Source: Paramacrobiotus metropolitanus (Eukaryota; Tardigrada; Eutardigrada; Parachela; Macrobiotidae). From it: a stretch of 64,000 bases of DNA. This document shows, piece after piece, positions 11,206 through 22,317 of this stretch (positions within the stretch are counted from its first letter, which is position 1; each line of letters opens with the position of its first letter). The position numbers were made by a program, and so were the translations under genes. The notes below the pieces were generated by a model. That model worked only from the letters and a program-made list of their open reading frames with translations, was not told the DNA's origin and did no database searches. The DNA lies in assembly GCF_019649055.1 (NCBI RefSeq), contig NW_026570274.1, positions 186,001 through 250,000 on the forward strand. Direction: 5' to 3'.

Positions 11206-14175
11206 ATGAAAGAGAATTCTACCCTGAAACCTGACGTGAAAATTTCTAGCCGGTTACGTAATGTTTGTACAGTTAAGGTCCGTTATTCCAATGTAAGAAG
11301 TGTTAACAAAAAAGACAGCGAAATAAAATTTTTTTGTTCCGAAGCGGATATTATTGGTCTAACTGAGACTTGGGACGTTGATGAATTTGTTGATGAAAAG
11401 TTCGCGGATCTTCGTTCTTTTAACGTTTTCAGGAAGAAGCGAGTCGGTAAATTAGGTGGTGGAGTTGCATTAATTGTTCGACAAAACCTTAGACCTTTTA
11501 GATTAACAGAACTGGAAACGGATACTCTTGAAGCAATTTTTGTTAAAATTTCTGCCATTGACAGAATTGTGATGTGTGTGTACATTTCTCCTGAGAAAGT
11601 TCAATCAACAATTCCGATCCTGTTACAACATCTTGAAGAAAAAATTCCAGTTGATGACATGTCTAAATTAATAATTATTGGCGATTTTAATTTGCCAGGC
11701 CTTGACTGGCTGAATATGAAAGGTCAATCACAGGTTGGCGACGATTTGATCTTTTTTTTAAAAGAATTTTCTTTAAGCCAAATAATTAATTTTCCAACTC
11801 GTGAAAAAAACTGTTTAGATTTATGCATGCTTTCCCCTAAGACGTGCGTGGCATATGTGAAGCCAATTAATCCACCGTCGGTCAAATGCGATCATATCGC
11901 CTTTGAACTCTCCATTTCAGTCAAACGAGCAAAGTCTGTACCGTATATGCCGCCGAGTTGGCATATCTCCAATGCCGATGTACAAAGTTTTGTAAATGAT
12001 TTAAGCGGGGTAAACTGGGTTGACCTTTTGAAATCTTCGAGTACCAACAACCGTGTAGAAACGTTCGAAAAAGTATTTGTTGAAATTGCTGAACGATACT
12101 TTGTTTACAAAAGGAAAAAACTTCGCGGCCCTGTTCCCTATCCAATTAATATAAAAAAGTCAATTAAACGTAGAAATAAAGCTTTCAAAAATTATCGTGC
12201 TTTTATTACCAGTTCGGACGAAGCGCTAAAACGTCGCCTTAAAATGATATGGAAGAATTTGTCAAGAAAAGCTGAGCGACTGATATGTAAATTTGAACGT
12301 AGTCGCTTGACTGACGCTGCTACAGCAAGTCGTAATAATCCTAAAAAGTTTTGGCGTTTCGTTAAATCTACCAGTAATAAAATCGGTATCCCCCCGCTGA
12401 AGCTAAATGACGGAAGTTTTGTTTCTTCTGATTCCCAGAAAGCATCTATTTTAAACCATATTTATTCTGAGTCTCAGGGACCATGCAAGAGCCACTGTAT
12501 AGGGTCAGGTCTAAATTTGCAGACAGAGAACAATGAGCCGGCCATAATAACGGAAAGCATGATTTATTACCATATTGCACGCTGTTCGTCCACATCTTCC
12601 AGTGGTCCTTTTAAAATCACTAACACCTTATTAAAACTAGCTGCTCCAGCGATTATCAAGCCGTTAAAAATTGTTTTCGAAGGCGCTCTAAATGAAGGTT
12701 GTTTCCCAACAAAATGGAAGCAATCTTTTATTGTCCCCATTCCGAAAAGCTCGAAAGACCATATGAATCCGAATAATTTTCGCCCGATCTCCATGTTAAG
12801 CCCTTTATCAAAAATTTTTGAACGTTGCATAGACCAACATATTCGCGAATACCTCAAAAAACACCTTAAATTAACTGACCACCAGTTTGCTTATCGCGAG
12901 AAACGTTCGTGCGAACTACAAAATTTTTGGTTAATTAAATCTGTTAGTGACTTTATCGAACGTGGTACCGATGTGCATGCCATTTTTCTTGATTGCTCGA
13001 AAGCATTTGACAAATGTGACCATGAAAAAATTCTGGAAGCACTGATCAAATTGGGAATCTGCAGTCAGGTAGTTCACATAATAGATGATTATTTACGAAA
13101 CCGTGTCCAGTGTGTTATTATAAATGGTAATGTTTCGGATTTTTTGAAGGTAACTAGTGGAGTCCCGCAGGGTTCTGTCTTAGGACCATGCTTGTTTATT
13201 TGCCTGCTAAATTTCCTTTCTTTTATTCTTACCCACGGCAGCGAACTATTAATTTTCGCCGATGATATCGCTATTTATCGCCCAATAATAACAGAAGGTG
13301 ATAAAAATGCGCTACAGGTGGATATCGGTAATGTAAAAAACTGGGCCGATGAGAATAAACTTTTCTTTAACGTTAGCAAAACCTTTCATGTTTGTTTCTC
13401 GAAGAAAAGGTCACTTACGAGTACGCATGAGTATTTTCTTGATGGTACTGCAATAGAGCGCTGTGAAAGTGTAAAGTACCTGGGTATCGTCGTAGACCGC
13501 TCATTAAAATGGAAGGAAAATACGGACGCTGTCGTTTCCAAATGCAGAAAAAGAATCCGTTGGATAAATTTTCTATTTAAAAGAATAAATTCTGCTGCCC
13601 GCATTCAGTTATTTAAATCCTTAGTGCTACCTGTCTTTGACTATTGTTGTAATGTTGTCCCTCCCTTTCATAAAACCAGCCGAGATAAACTTGACCAATG
13701 TATGGAGCGATTTCTAAAAACCGTCCCTTTGGGCCATAGCGACTTTCAAGGTCAATTAAAAGAGTTAAACTGGGACTGTTTCGAAGTTCGCAGGATGAAG
13801 AAATGTCTAATCCTCGCCTACAAATTAATATTTTGTCGCATCCCGCTTGGGGAGAGATTTTATCTTCCATATGAACACGATTCTGCTGGTTTTGTTTCTG
13901 TTGCAGGTAACACCCGATCCGTACATCGACTCCTGAATCACCCATATCCAATTCGTCCAGCCCCGACAGTGCTTTGCGGAACCTCGGTAATACCGACGCC
14001 GGAATCCCATATTCATGAAATCTGCGAGTTATGGAATGAAATAATCTTACCGAAGGAATCATATTCTTCAGTAAACACGTTCAAGAATGCCCTCGACAGA
14101 GTCACCTGGAGTAAACTGCAGTGGAGTAAGCTGCAGCGGACCAAGAAAAACTGCGATACGGACCTGTTGTACTAA
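11206..14175 (+). CDS. Retrotransposon ORF2: endonuclease and reverse transcriptase
   Basis: An uninterrupted 989-residue ORF starting at the ATG 20 bases after ORF1. An apurinic/apyrimidinic-type endonuclease occupies roughly residues 20-240 (IIGLTETWD, GGGVALIVR, GDFNLPGLDW at 159-168, CDHIAFEL). The reverse transcriptase follows at about 500-780 (NNFRPISMLSPLSKIFER, AIFLDCSKAFDKCDH, SGVPQGSVLGP, and the catalytic FADD at 684-687). There is no RNase H or zinc-finger C-terminus typical of other clades. All key residues I can see are present, so the copy may still be able to move (inference). Confidence 0.95.
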   Translation: MKENSTLKPDVKISSRLRNVCTVKVRYSNVRSVNKKDSEIKFFCSEADIIGLTETWDVDEFVDEKFADLRSFNVFRKKRVGKLGGGVALIVRQNLRPFRLTELETDTLEAIFVKISAIDRIVMCVYISPEKVQSTIPILLQHLEEKIPVDDMSKLIIIGDFNLPGLDWLNMKGQSQVGDDLIFFLKEFSLSQIINFPTREKNCLDLCMLSPKTCVAYVKPINPPSVKCDHIAFELSISVKRAKSVPYMPPSWHISNADVQSFVNDLSGVNWVDLLKSSSTNNRVETFEKVFVEIAERYFVYKRKKLRGPVPYPINIKKSIKRRNKAFKNYRAFITSSDEALKRRLKMIWKNLSRKAERLICKFERSRLTDAATASRNNPKKFWRFVKSTSNKIGIPPLKLNDGSFVSSDSQKASILNHIYSESQGPCKSHCIGSGLNLQTENNEPAIITESMIYYHIARCSSTSSSGPFKITNTLLKLAAPAIIKPLKIVFEGALNEGCFPTKWKQSFIVPIPKSSKDHMNPNNFRPISMLSPLSKIFERCIDQHIREYLKKHLKLTDHQFAYREKRSCELQNFWLIKSVSDFIERGTDVHAIFLDCSKAFDKCDHEKILEALIKLGICSQVVHIIDDYLRNRVQCVIINGNVSDFLKVTSGVPQGSVLGPCLFICLLNFLSFILTHGSELLIFADDIAIYRPIITEGDKNALQVDIGNVKNWADENKLFFNVSKTFHVCFSKKRSLTSTHEYFLDGTAIERCESVKYLGIVVDRSLKWKENTDAVVSKCRKRIRWINFLFKRINSAARIQLFKSLVLPVFDYCCNVVPPFHKTSRDKLDQCMERFLKTVPLGHSDFQGQLKELNWDCFEVRRMKKCLILAYKLIFCRIPLGERFYLPYEHDSAGFVSVAGNTRSVHRLLNHPYPIRPAPTVLCGTSVIPTPESHIHEICELWNEIILPKESYSSVNTFKNALDRVTWSKLQWSKLQRTKKNCDTDLLY

Positions 14176-14906
14176 ATTTTAAATTGTATAATATTTCTAC
14201 TGACAACGAACGACTTTGACGACTGCTTCCACTTTGTTTTTGCATGTTTTTGTTTGCCGAAATATGAGCATCTAACACGTAAACGTGAAATGACCTTTAA
14301 CAAATGTTAAAACTTTTCTTTATGATAATTTCAACTTTTGTTCCTTTTGTCTCGAGTGTCAAATGCTTTGAGGGGACTGTGTCCCGATGCATAAGACAAT
14401 AAATTCAATTCAATTTTCCTCAAGGACATTTTTATTCGGGTACCAAGCATATGGTCACGTCGTTGACAGAGTCGTTGCACCGTGAAGTTCGAGCCATGGA
14501 ACCCAAAAACAATATTAGAATTACGGTACTCGCACCACTGAGTCATTAAAGATTTCTGTCTATTGTGTTGCTCTAGCATACTGTGTACACGAATTACGTA
14601 CAATATCCTCGACTACTTTAGCCTGCTAATCCACTGTGCGCGATTTTCAAAAAAGACTAATGTACAAGAATCCCGAATCTCAACTTTGATTTACAGGATA
14701 TCAGTCCGGGAGTTGTCGACACAGAAATCGTGCAGAGGTCCCTGGCTGATCTTAAGGAACCACAGCCCGAGCCGGCCTTTAATAGAGATTATAAAAAGAT
14801 GAGTAGTAACGATGTAGCGGATAGTGTGCTATACGTGTTGTCGGCTCCACAACATGTGAATGTTAAGACGCTCATTGTTGCTCCCACACAACAGCCAGAG
14901 TTGTGA

Positions 14907-15644
14907 GTGGAGCGCTGTCAGTAATAATAAAGGTCGCATTGTCCGGAAAAATACGTTTAATAATGATTTTTCTTCTGATATGAGGCACAGTTAGGGACCG
15001 CTACATATGCATGTACATATTACAGACAAGAAAAAACAGTTGCTGTAGAAATACTATTAGCAGGCCGATCTTATACTTTCACCTGAACAATTAATAACTG
15101 CATCATTCTGAAACAAACCTAATTTAGTAGAATACGCGCAAGGGTAAATACAAAATCTACTTACTTGTTGGTTTTAATAGGAAAACGTACAAAAAAAAGC
15201 CTGTGCTGCACACAGATTCAACATTACCACCGCACTAATGTATAAGAGGGTCATGTTTGTTGCATAGCGGAAACCGGTTATTATTTATCGGCAACAATAT
15301 TGGACTTTGGTGGATGAGTGTGATTATTATATTTTTCATTATCCAGACACAGATGCTACACCGGCTGCCTGCAGCGTTTTTCGAGGCTTTGAGATTACTT
15401 GCTTAGCAAGAATTGCTAAGCGATATATACCTGCACAGTAGTTCTGCAAAACAAGTATCTGTAAAACGTAGCTTCTTTACTGAGCTCTGTTTATGGCACT
15501 ACTTAGGCTTACTGGCCACATTGAGCTTAACTTCAAAAACTTTAGTCTTGTTTTGTGCTACAATAAGAAGAACTCTTAATTCGTTAACCAAAATCTGCAG
15601 AACTCGGCAGGTTTTCATAGCAAAATCCTCCTACCACATTGGCC
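14907..15644. other. Intergenic between SDR copies 2 and 3
   Basis: This holds an AATAAA (about 14930) serving SDR copy 2 and then AT-rich sequence without recognisable coding or repeat structure. It must contain the promoter of SDR copy 3, but I see no clear core motif. Confidence 0.4.
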
Positions 15645-17019
15645 ATGGATCGATGGAAGGGACGAGTGGCTCTGGTAACCGGCGCTTCCGCTGGAATCGG
15701 CTATGCCATCGCCGATGCGCTTGCGCGTAGTGGAATGGTGGTGATCGGTTGCGCCCGCAATACCGAGAAAATTCTGGTAAGTTTCACAATTGTGTCGCAT
15801 TCAAAATTTTAATGTCGTGTAAATCTGCTCTGCAGGAATTAAGCAAGAAGTATGGGAAGGGAGCTGGCAGTCTGGAAGCCATACAGTGCGATCTGAGCCA
15901 ACCAGACCAAATTACGGCGATGTTTCAACAAATTACCAAAAAGCATAAACAGGTTGATGTGCTGGTAAATAATGCCGGACTGCTCCGGATGGATGATTTA
16001 CTGACGGGTCGCATTGAGAAATGGAGGGAAATGTTGGAGGTCAGTGTTCCACGAGTCATACACCGTATTCAACTGCCTTTAAAGTGTTTACTCACATAAA
16101 GAGCCAAGAACGTGCATGAAGTTATTTCAGTTTTGTAATGTTTCATACACAGGTTAACGTTCTTGGGTTAAGTATCTGCGCGAGGGAAGCACTTAAATTA
16201 ATGCCGCAAGATGGAAACATTATCAACATTAACAGGTTTGTGATGCTGCACCAATAATGTTCATACAGCGAGTGCTCAGTAATTATCAATTTTAATAATA
16301 ACAAAACACAAAAAGCCCGACTTTAATACATTATAGGAGCATTGTTCATTTTTTCGGGTGCGCTTAGTTTGTTATTGTTACTGGTAATAATTATGATCGT
16401 TTTTACGTTTATTATGAGGCATTCGTTTAATTGTAATTGCGGTTATTTTAGCACGGAAAGTCCATACAGTTCAAATTTCTGACAGTGATTTTCTTTTTAC
16501 AGTTACGTTGGGCACTTTCACACCAATTTCAAGGGCAGCCATTTTTACACGGGCACGAAACATATGATTACGTCGCTTACGGAATCCCTACACCGCGAAG
16601 TGCGCGCTATGGAGCCGAAAAACAATATCCGAATTACAGTGAGAACACGGCCTTTTAAATGGCTACTATATCTGTAGTGTAAATGTAACTAACAGTCTAT
16701 TAGCACGACATTATACGCCCGCCAGAAATTGTCCCGTTAACACTTTACAAGTTTGTTGATTATACGGTGTAACAGGAGAATTATAAGCTCTTATATACAG
16801 GACATTAGTCCGGGAGTTGTGGAAACAGAGATTATGCAGCGGTCGCTGGCTGATGCTCCGCAAGCAACGGATATATCAACCATGCCATCCAGAAGCTGGG
16901 AGTATGAGAAGTTGAAAGGTCAAGATATTGCGGACAGCGTACTGTATGTCTTGTCGGCACCGCAGCATGTCAACGTCAAAACCTTGATCGTTGCACCCAC
17001 ACAGCAACCCGAACTTTGA
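15645..17019 (+). CDS. Classical short-chain dehydrogenase/reductase (DHRS11-like), copy 3
   Basis: Five exons: 15645-15776, 15836-16039, 16153-16235, 16503-16638, 16801-17019; 257 residues. It carries TGASAGIG, GCARN, NNAG, YTGTK (active-site Tyr and Lys) and the DISPGVVETE / VLSAPQHVNVKTL ending. Exon 3 is 12 nt shorter than in the other copies (a four-residue loop deletion before GNIINI), and exon 5 is 9 nt longer. All splice sites are GT-AG. It appears intact and functional. It lies in the same direction as copies 1 and 2, 738 bp after copy 2, consistent with tandem duplication. The substrate cannot be told from sequence. Confidence 0.93.
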
Positions 17020-17218
17020 ATATGTGAAAGCCTGACATCTACAGTCGTAATATATGACATAAATGCCCGCACGCCGCCTTTGAAATTAATATTTAGCTGT
17101 TACATAAGGCATTTGTTTTCACTGGATATTTTGAGTTATAATATTATAAAATTATACAGATTGTGGATTTTTCACCAAGCGGATTAAATAAATGACAATT
17201 CATTACACGTTAAAGGGC

Positions 17219-18669
17219 CTAGATGCGAGAGCAGAAGGAAGTATCCAGCGAAGTATTTGTCACATTTTCGTAAATCGCAATCACTGTGTTAACCAGCTGC
17301 AGCGTATCGTTCTGGTCTTTTCCTGGTTTGCTTTTGTCGTCGTTGATTTCAGCGGACAAAAGTATGTAGCCAAACAAGGTACAAAAAATCTATTAAAAAC
17401 ATTACAGATACATTAAAAATTGGCCCCCAAAACTGGTGTAATTATATACCGACCGTAACTGCCGCCTCGCGGTTCACGGAGACGCCTCCAATTGTCACCT
17501 CCGATCTAGTGTTTTTGCAGAGCCGGATGTGTTTTCGTACTTGGCGTATTTCATCATCCGAACATTTATCGAGAAAGACCATTTCTCTTAGTTTTAGGAG
17601 AAAATCCTCTTCCTGGAGCAAAAAAGGCAAAAATAGATAGATAAGTTTTAAAACGGTACGATGACTTTTCTCCGAATATTTTAACCTGGGTGGATGGGAC
17701 TCGAGCCAATGCAAAAGGTTTACTTATTAATGTTAAAAAATGGTAAATGCATACCGCTTCTACAACAAAAACCATAGACACAATTTGTACGATGATGAGA
17801 GCCAGATTCCACGAAATGGAAATCAGTGCAGCTGCGTCCAAATCGATGCCGCTAGCGGCGTCCTCGCACACTTTCTCCACCCACATCAAAAAGTAGCACA
17901 CCGACTCCACGAACACCACCAGGATAATTAAAGAAAAATCCTTATTAAAATCCTGGATCATTTCCGCCAGCTGACGATGATCGGCTAAACACTGGTGCAA
18001 AACTTTTCCAACTTGGGCTGGCTGGAAATCCGTTTGTGCCAGGATTTGTTTTATTTGACGAATCGCCATAGCCATCATTAGCGTTATTACAGCCAGATAG
18101 CAGCCAACGCTTTGAAACCCAATGGTATTCGAGCGCGACAAAAATAATTCGACAATGATGAATTCTCTAGCGTAGTCGGCCAGAAATGTTCCATTATGCC
18201 GACTGGCAAAGTCACCTGTGGCTAATTTAAAGGTATTTTTCGTGAACAAGTCGGATAAGAGTTTATTTGCGCCTACGCAGCATAATAAGACAAGGCCGGT
18301 GCCAATGATTACGGCAAGCTGTTTCGGTGGAAACCGACCGATAACGGTCGCGGTTAAAGACTTGGTGACACTCGATAAACTGCGTCTCATAAACAGCATT
18401 TTGAGAGCGCAGAGCGTCTGCAGGTAAGGATAGGCGTAAACCGGGCAGGTTAAGATCATGCCGGCTGTGCTGGAACTGAACAAGCGCCGATCACTTTCTC
18501 GGAATGCCAAAATAAGTAATCGGAACAATAGGAAGACCGCCAAACTAATGCGAAGCCATAATCGGTGGATGGTGTAAGCGTTATACGTGCAAAACTGCAT
18601 TATATACAACCACAGTGCATTATGGAACTGCAATACACGAAGACCGATATGTTGCTGTTTCCCGTTCAT
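17219..18669 (-). CDS. Gustatory-receptor-like seven-transmembrane protein A
   Basis: Minus-strand exons 18669-17755, 17612-17454 and 17389-17219 join in phase 0 to 414 residues. The first exon (305 codons) holds most hydrophobic segments. Exon 2 carries EEDFLLKLREM and ends TIGGVSVNREAAVT. The last exon begins with the seventh span, IFCTLFGYILLSAEI, followed by a polar tail with N-glycosylation-type sequons. GYILLSAE sits where insect gustatory receptors have the TY-hydrophobic-QF hallmark, and the G-x4-R motif before it is also in the right place. The same three-exon structure and exon-2 motif recur in four more genes in this window, which is the main support. The likely role is a membrane chemosensory ion channel; the ligand is unknown. 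Confidence 0.8.
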
Positions 18670-19280
18670 TGCTGATACGTGCGTGGTTGGTTTCTATACG
18701 TCAAGGGAAAAGCAACGTTGTGTTTAAGTAGAATTCAAAATTATGATTCAATATCTGCGCTTCGCTAAAATATCAGCTATCAGGTCACACGGAACAGAGA
18801 AAACGAGAAAGTTCTGCGGTTTAAAAACGTGCTTGATCTTGTAATATGGTTATTGGTTGGCCTGGTAAAACTTCTGTCATAGTATCAATTACCGTACCTT
18901 TGGTAACTTTTATGACGTTATGTTATGTGTTATGTGGCTGTCTCAGATTCGGCATGGGAATAATCCAGTGTCAGCTGTCAAAATTGATTCTTTTGGAATA
19001 TTTAATTATAAATTAAATTGTCTCAACACTCAGTTCAACTAAACTGGCGCACAAGGTACATATAAATTATAAGCGGAACAGCTGTAAGCCGAAGTTGCGA
19101 AATACGGCGCCGAAATTATGCGGTATTAGTCAACCCTATAAACGTGTATTGTGCATAATATCACGATTTATGTTCTAAGACAAAAAGGTTGCTACCTTGT
19201 GGGAACGAAATCATTCAATCGTAAAAGAGGCACGACTAGCAAAGAAAGACCAAGGTTGTTAAAAGTTAATTGAAGTATCC
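18670..19280. other. Intergenic between two gustatory-receptor-like genes
   Basis: AT-rich, without recognisable coding or repeats. It separates two minus-strand receptor genes, so it should contain the promoter of gene A and the 3' end of gene B. Confidence 0.4.
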
Positions 19281-20623
19281 TCATTTAGTGTTACTCGTAA
19301 TATTCATTATGGTTAAGACGATCGTCTGAATATTTTCCATGGTTCCATTGGAATTATGGCCGTGAGAGCTTTGGTCAGCGATAGCAGCGGTCAACAGAAT
19401 GTATCCAAAAACAGACCCGGCAATCTTTGGACATGTTAAAAGGAAAGGATCAACTAATATTGTCGTTACTAGCATCAATATAAATAGCAGGAAAAACATA
19501 ATAAAGTTACCGTAATTAATGATTCGCGGGTGACGGTTATTCCAGCCATTGTTACACGTGACCGGCAACCTTTATACACTGCCAGATGATGGAAAATTGC
19601 GTGTGCAGTTTTCTCGGGTGTATCGGAATTGAAAGACAGCTCCCGGAGATATTGCAAAAATGCGTCTTCCTGCAAAATATAAATCGAATACGTAAGGTGC
19701 GCATTTGTCCAACAAGCCAATAGATGTTTGTTAACCTGCTCCAAAAGAAACACCGGTGCCGCAGTAACGGCAGCTAATTTTACTGCCGTCAATATAACGT
19801 CGGTAATACCGACGTTCTGCGGCGTTTGTCCCATTGACAGTTCCCGACACAGCTGCTCGGAGCCGCCCATAAATGAAGTCAGCTCTTCGAAAAATATGAC
19901 GGCAATGATGCCGCAAAAATGTTGATCTACGGCTTCGATTATGCGACTTAATTGTATGTGCTGCGATAAGTACAGCGTCACCGATGTCCGGCAGTTCTTT
20001 CTAATGCTGCGTAATAGCCCTCGAAAGGTCACGCCTAGAGTAACCGACAGCAAGACGACAAATCCAAGGATAAGCTGAAATCCACCCGCACTAATCTGAC
20101 CAGCAATGTCTGATATGATACATAATTCAGGTGTAAACTGGGACAACACAGACAAGTGCGAAGAAAACCACTTTAACCGCTCAGGGAAGTCTTGTACAAT
20201 CTCTGTTGCGTTTACAATGGGAATGCTAAAAGCATGCACGAATAAAGCACATCCTAATGCAATCACGATCGTTAATTCGATTCGATTAAAATAGATCCCG
20301 AAGATGGCTGCATAGGATTTCATCCACATCGGCAAATCTTTTTCCGCGAGCGCCATCTGTACAATGCACACAAACCAGGTAAGCGGCGCGAGATACGACG
20401 GCCATGCCAGGATCATTGCAGTGATGCTGGAGGTCACCGGTGGACGCTCCAGCTGAGCTCGAACAGCACCCAGCAGCTGCAAAGTTATGTATATGCTGAA
20501 GAAGCTCCATCCGAGAAAGCTGAGGCAGCGATGGCAATGTCGCTGGGGAAAGCACAAGAATCCGCAGGCGTGGATGGTGCACAGCCATACAGTCAGATGC
20601 CAGTGCAAGATGCGGGCTGCCAT
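19281..20623 (-). CDS. Gustatory-receptor-like seven-transmembrane protein B
   Basis: Exons on the minus strand: 20623-19736, 19669-19511, 19424-19281; 396 residues. The start is the ATG at 20623, because the longer open frame begins only at a TTG. Exon 2 is 159 nt, exactly as in gene A, and carries EDAFLQYLREL and TMAGITVTRES. The last exon starts IAGSVFGYILLTAAI, the probable seventh span with a degenerate TY..QF hallmark. Intron 1 (19670-19735, 66 bp) has no stop and is a multiple of three, so an unspliced product would stay in frame; comparison with paralogues (donor after the E-Q pair, acceptor before E) shows it is an intron. It is quite diverged from gene A outside the C-terminus. Confidence 0.8.
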
Positions 20624-21246
20624 AATGATGTAAGTGTATTGCAACAATGAATTTCCGGGAAGTGCTGCTTTGCAAGTCTTTCCCAGTTTGTGAACAACTG
20701 TCTCATGCGGTACCGCTACAATTTAACGGCGTTTCCGTACGAGGAAAACCGGCTCGCAAAATTCCACTAATGCGTCGCAGTTTCGAATGCATGACACAAA
20801 AATTTTGGTAAATTTTATGCAACAGGAATAATTACGTTATGTGCCCTTTGATATAGATTACAGCTGTTGTAGCAGCTGCCCAGTTATTGTATCAATTTTG
20901 TCACTGTAGGCAAGTTAAAGCAATCGGCGATGATATAGCTCATGATTATAAGTTACAACTGTGTCAGCTGCGCCTTCTAGTGCAAACCGCTGCCCTATTC
21001 AATATGTTGGCATTGACAATTAGCGGGCGACTAGCGAAGGTCCAGCGATACCGGTCTTATGACATAACTGTATAGAATTTATTGAATATTGCTAAAACTT
21101 AAATACATTTATTAAATCTGATGACTGTTTGCTCAACACGCGACATGAGGAATTCCACATCTAAACAATGTGCGTTTTAAAGCATACGAGTATACGTTTG
21201 TTTTCGATCGTGTACTTCTCATCAGCTCATAATTATAGCGACATCT
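20624..21246. other. Intergenic, nothing recognised
   Basis: Holds the likely promoter of receptor gene B (minus strand) and the 3' flank of the GPCR gene below. No coding, RNA or repeat feature can be supported. Confidence 0.4.
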
Positions 21247-22317
21247 TTAAGCCTTCGTGCTTTTAATTTTATTCTGAGTGATACTCGTTCTTTCGTTCCA
21301 CGCGCTGACGACGGTAATCCGGTTAATACGTCCTGTCGCGCGATGCAGCATATTCTTCAGTTCAGCCTGATACTGCGTCCCCAGTAAAATGAAAATTACC
21401 TGCAAATCAAAACACATTCAACTTTAAACGCGGTGGCTCTGATTCAAATCACTATTAATTTTGTACTTTACCGGTGTTCCAGCGGCGCCGCACAGCTCCA
21501 GCACTTTAACTCCGAGCATCATCCGTTCTCGTCCCATCCAAAATCCAGGAGCGATTGTATTCGTAACCGGCACTGGGAGAAAGCACAGCAGATTCCAAAA
21601 GTACGAAATAATTAATATTTTGCCCAGTGCGCTGTGTCGCTGATGTTTAGCCCCATCCTCACTGGCAATAAGATGATTTTTGCGCAACAATCGTGCCGCC
21701 AGAAATAAATGTGCCACACCTTGTACAGCTAGGACAAACCAGACATTAATCACCGTGATAGCGGTCGCCAGTGGTCGAATAATCGGCATAATTCCGCAGT
21801 TGCCCAAGGGGAACAACCGTGGTGACCATCCGGCAATCTTAAACGCAATTAACAATTGAAATCCAGTTGGTATCAACCAGCAGATGCTCATATACACCGC
21901 ATTTTTCGTCGGCGTGAATAGTTTTTTGTACTGATGCGGAAAATAGCCGGCGATGAAGCGGTTAATGGCCAGAACGGCGGCTGACCAGTAGGTGATCCCA
22001 ATATCCGATGACCTGAAAAAGTTCAGCGTGGGACAATGAATGATGTCCCGGAATCCCAACTGTGTTCGCAGAATCAGGATGTTATCAGTTGGAGCAAGGA
22101 ACGTAACATTGAGGAATACCACCATTAATAGCTGGCATATCAAAACATTGCTACCATGTTTTCGTTGGCTTTTCTTGAAGAGGATGGCAATTAATAGGAT
22201 ACTGGCGCCGGCTCCGATGAGGCTTACACAGCAGGTCGCAGCAAACCAGGTGCATAATGTTGGTAGTGTGGCAACAGTGGCGAAAGTAGCAGAAGAATTC
22301 AAAGATGTTCTGTTCAT
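21247..22317 (-). CDS. Rhodopsin-like (class A) orphan GPCR, copy 1
   Basis: Two exons: 22317-21472 and 21399-21247; 332 residues. I chose the ATG at 22317 (MNRTSLNSS, an extracellular N-terminus with N-glycosylation sequons) because the longer frame starts at TTG. Seven hydrophobic spans can be traced. Features: a Cys before TM3 (IIHCPTLNFF) and one in extracellular loop 2 (LGNCGIMP) for the usual disulphide, AINRF in place of E/DRY at the end of TM3, HSALGKILIISYFWNLLCFLP in TM6, and GTPVIFILLGTQYQ in place of NPxxY in TM7. The intron cuts directly after GTP. The lost D/E of DRY and the altered NPxxY mark a divergent, possibly lineage-specific receptor family. The ligand is unknown. Confidence 0.85.

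Larger units (their letters stand above)
9818..14411 (+). mobile_element. Full-length non-LTR retrotransposon (CR1/Jockey group) in SDR exon 4
   Basis: The element lies between two copies of AATTT (9813-9817 and 14412-14416), read as a short target-site duplication. It is 4594 bp long, with a 5' UTR holding a 20-bp tandem repeat, two intact ORFs in the same direction separated by 20 bp, and a 3' end with AATAAA followed by an (ATTCA)-like tail instead of poly(A). There are no LTRs and no RNase H. The architecture (zinc-knuckle ORF1; ORF2 with apurinic-type endonuclease and reverse transcriptase; simple-repeat 3' tail) fits the CR1/L2/Jockey assemblage. The exact clade would need a tree. Confidence 0.93.
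9034..14906 (+). pseudogene. SDR copy 2, split in exon 4 by a retrotransposon
   Basis: Exons: 9034-9165, 9255-9458, 9530-9624, exon 4 in two pieces (9791-9817 and 14417-14525, with AATTT duplicated at 14412-14416), and 14697-14906. Exons 1-3 and 5 are open, with good splice sites, and carry TGASAGIG, NNAG and the ISPGVV tail. The YSGTK catalytic motif sits just right of the insertion. The two exon-4 pieces add to 136 nt, exactly the length of exon 4 in the other three copies, so the insertion is the only visible lesion. With the element in place, translation runs from HFHMN into element sequence and stops within about 15 codons. This was a 258-residue DHRS11-like enzyme like its neighbours. 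The intact remainder suggests the hit is recent, or that the allele is polymorphic (inference). Confidence 0.9.
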
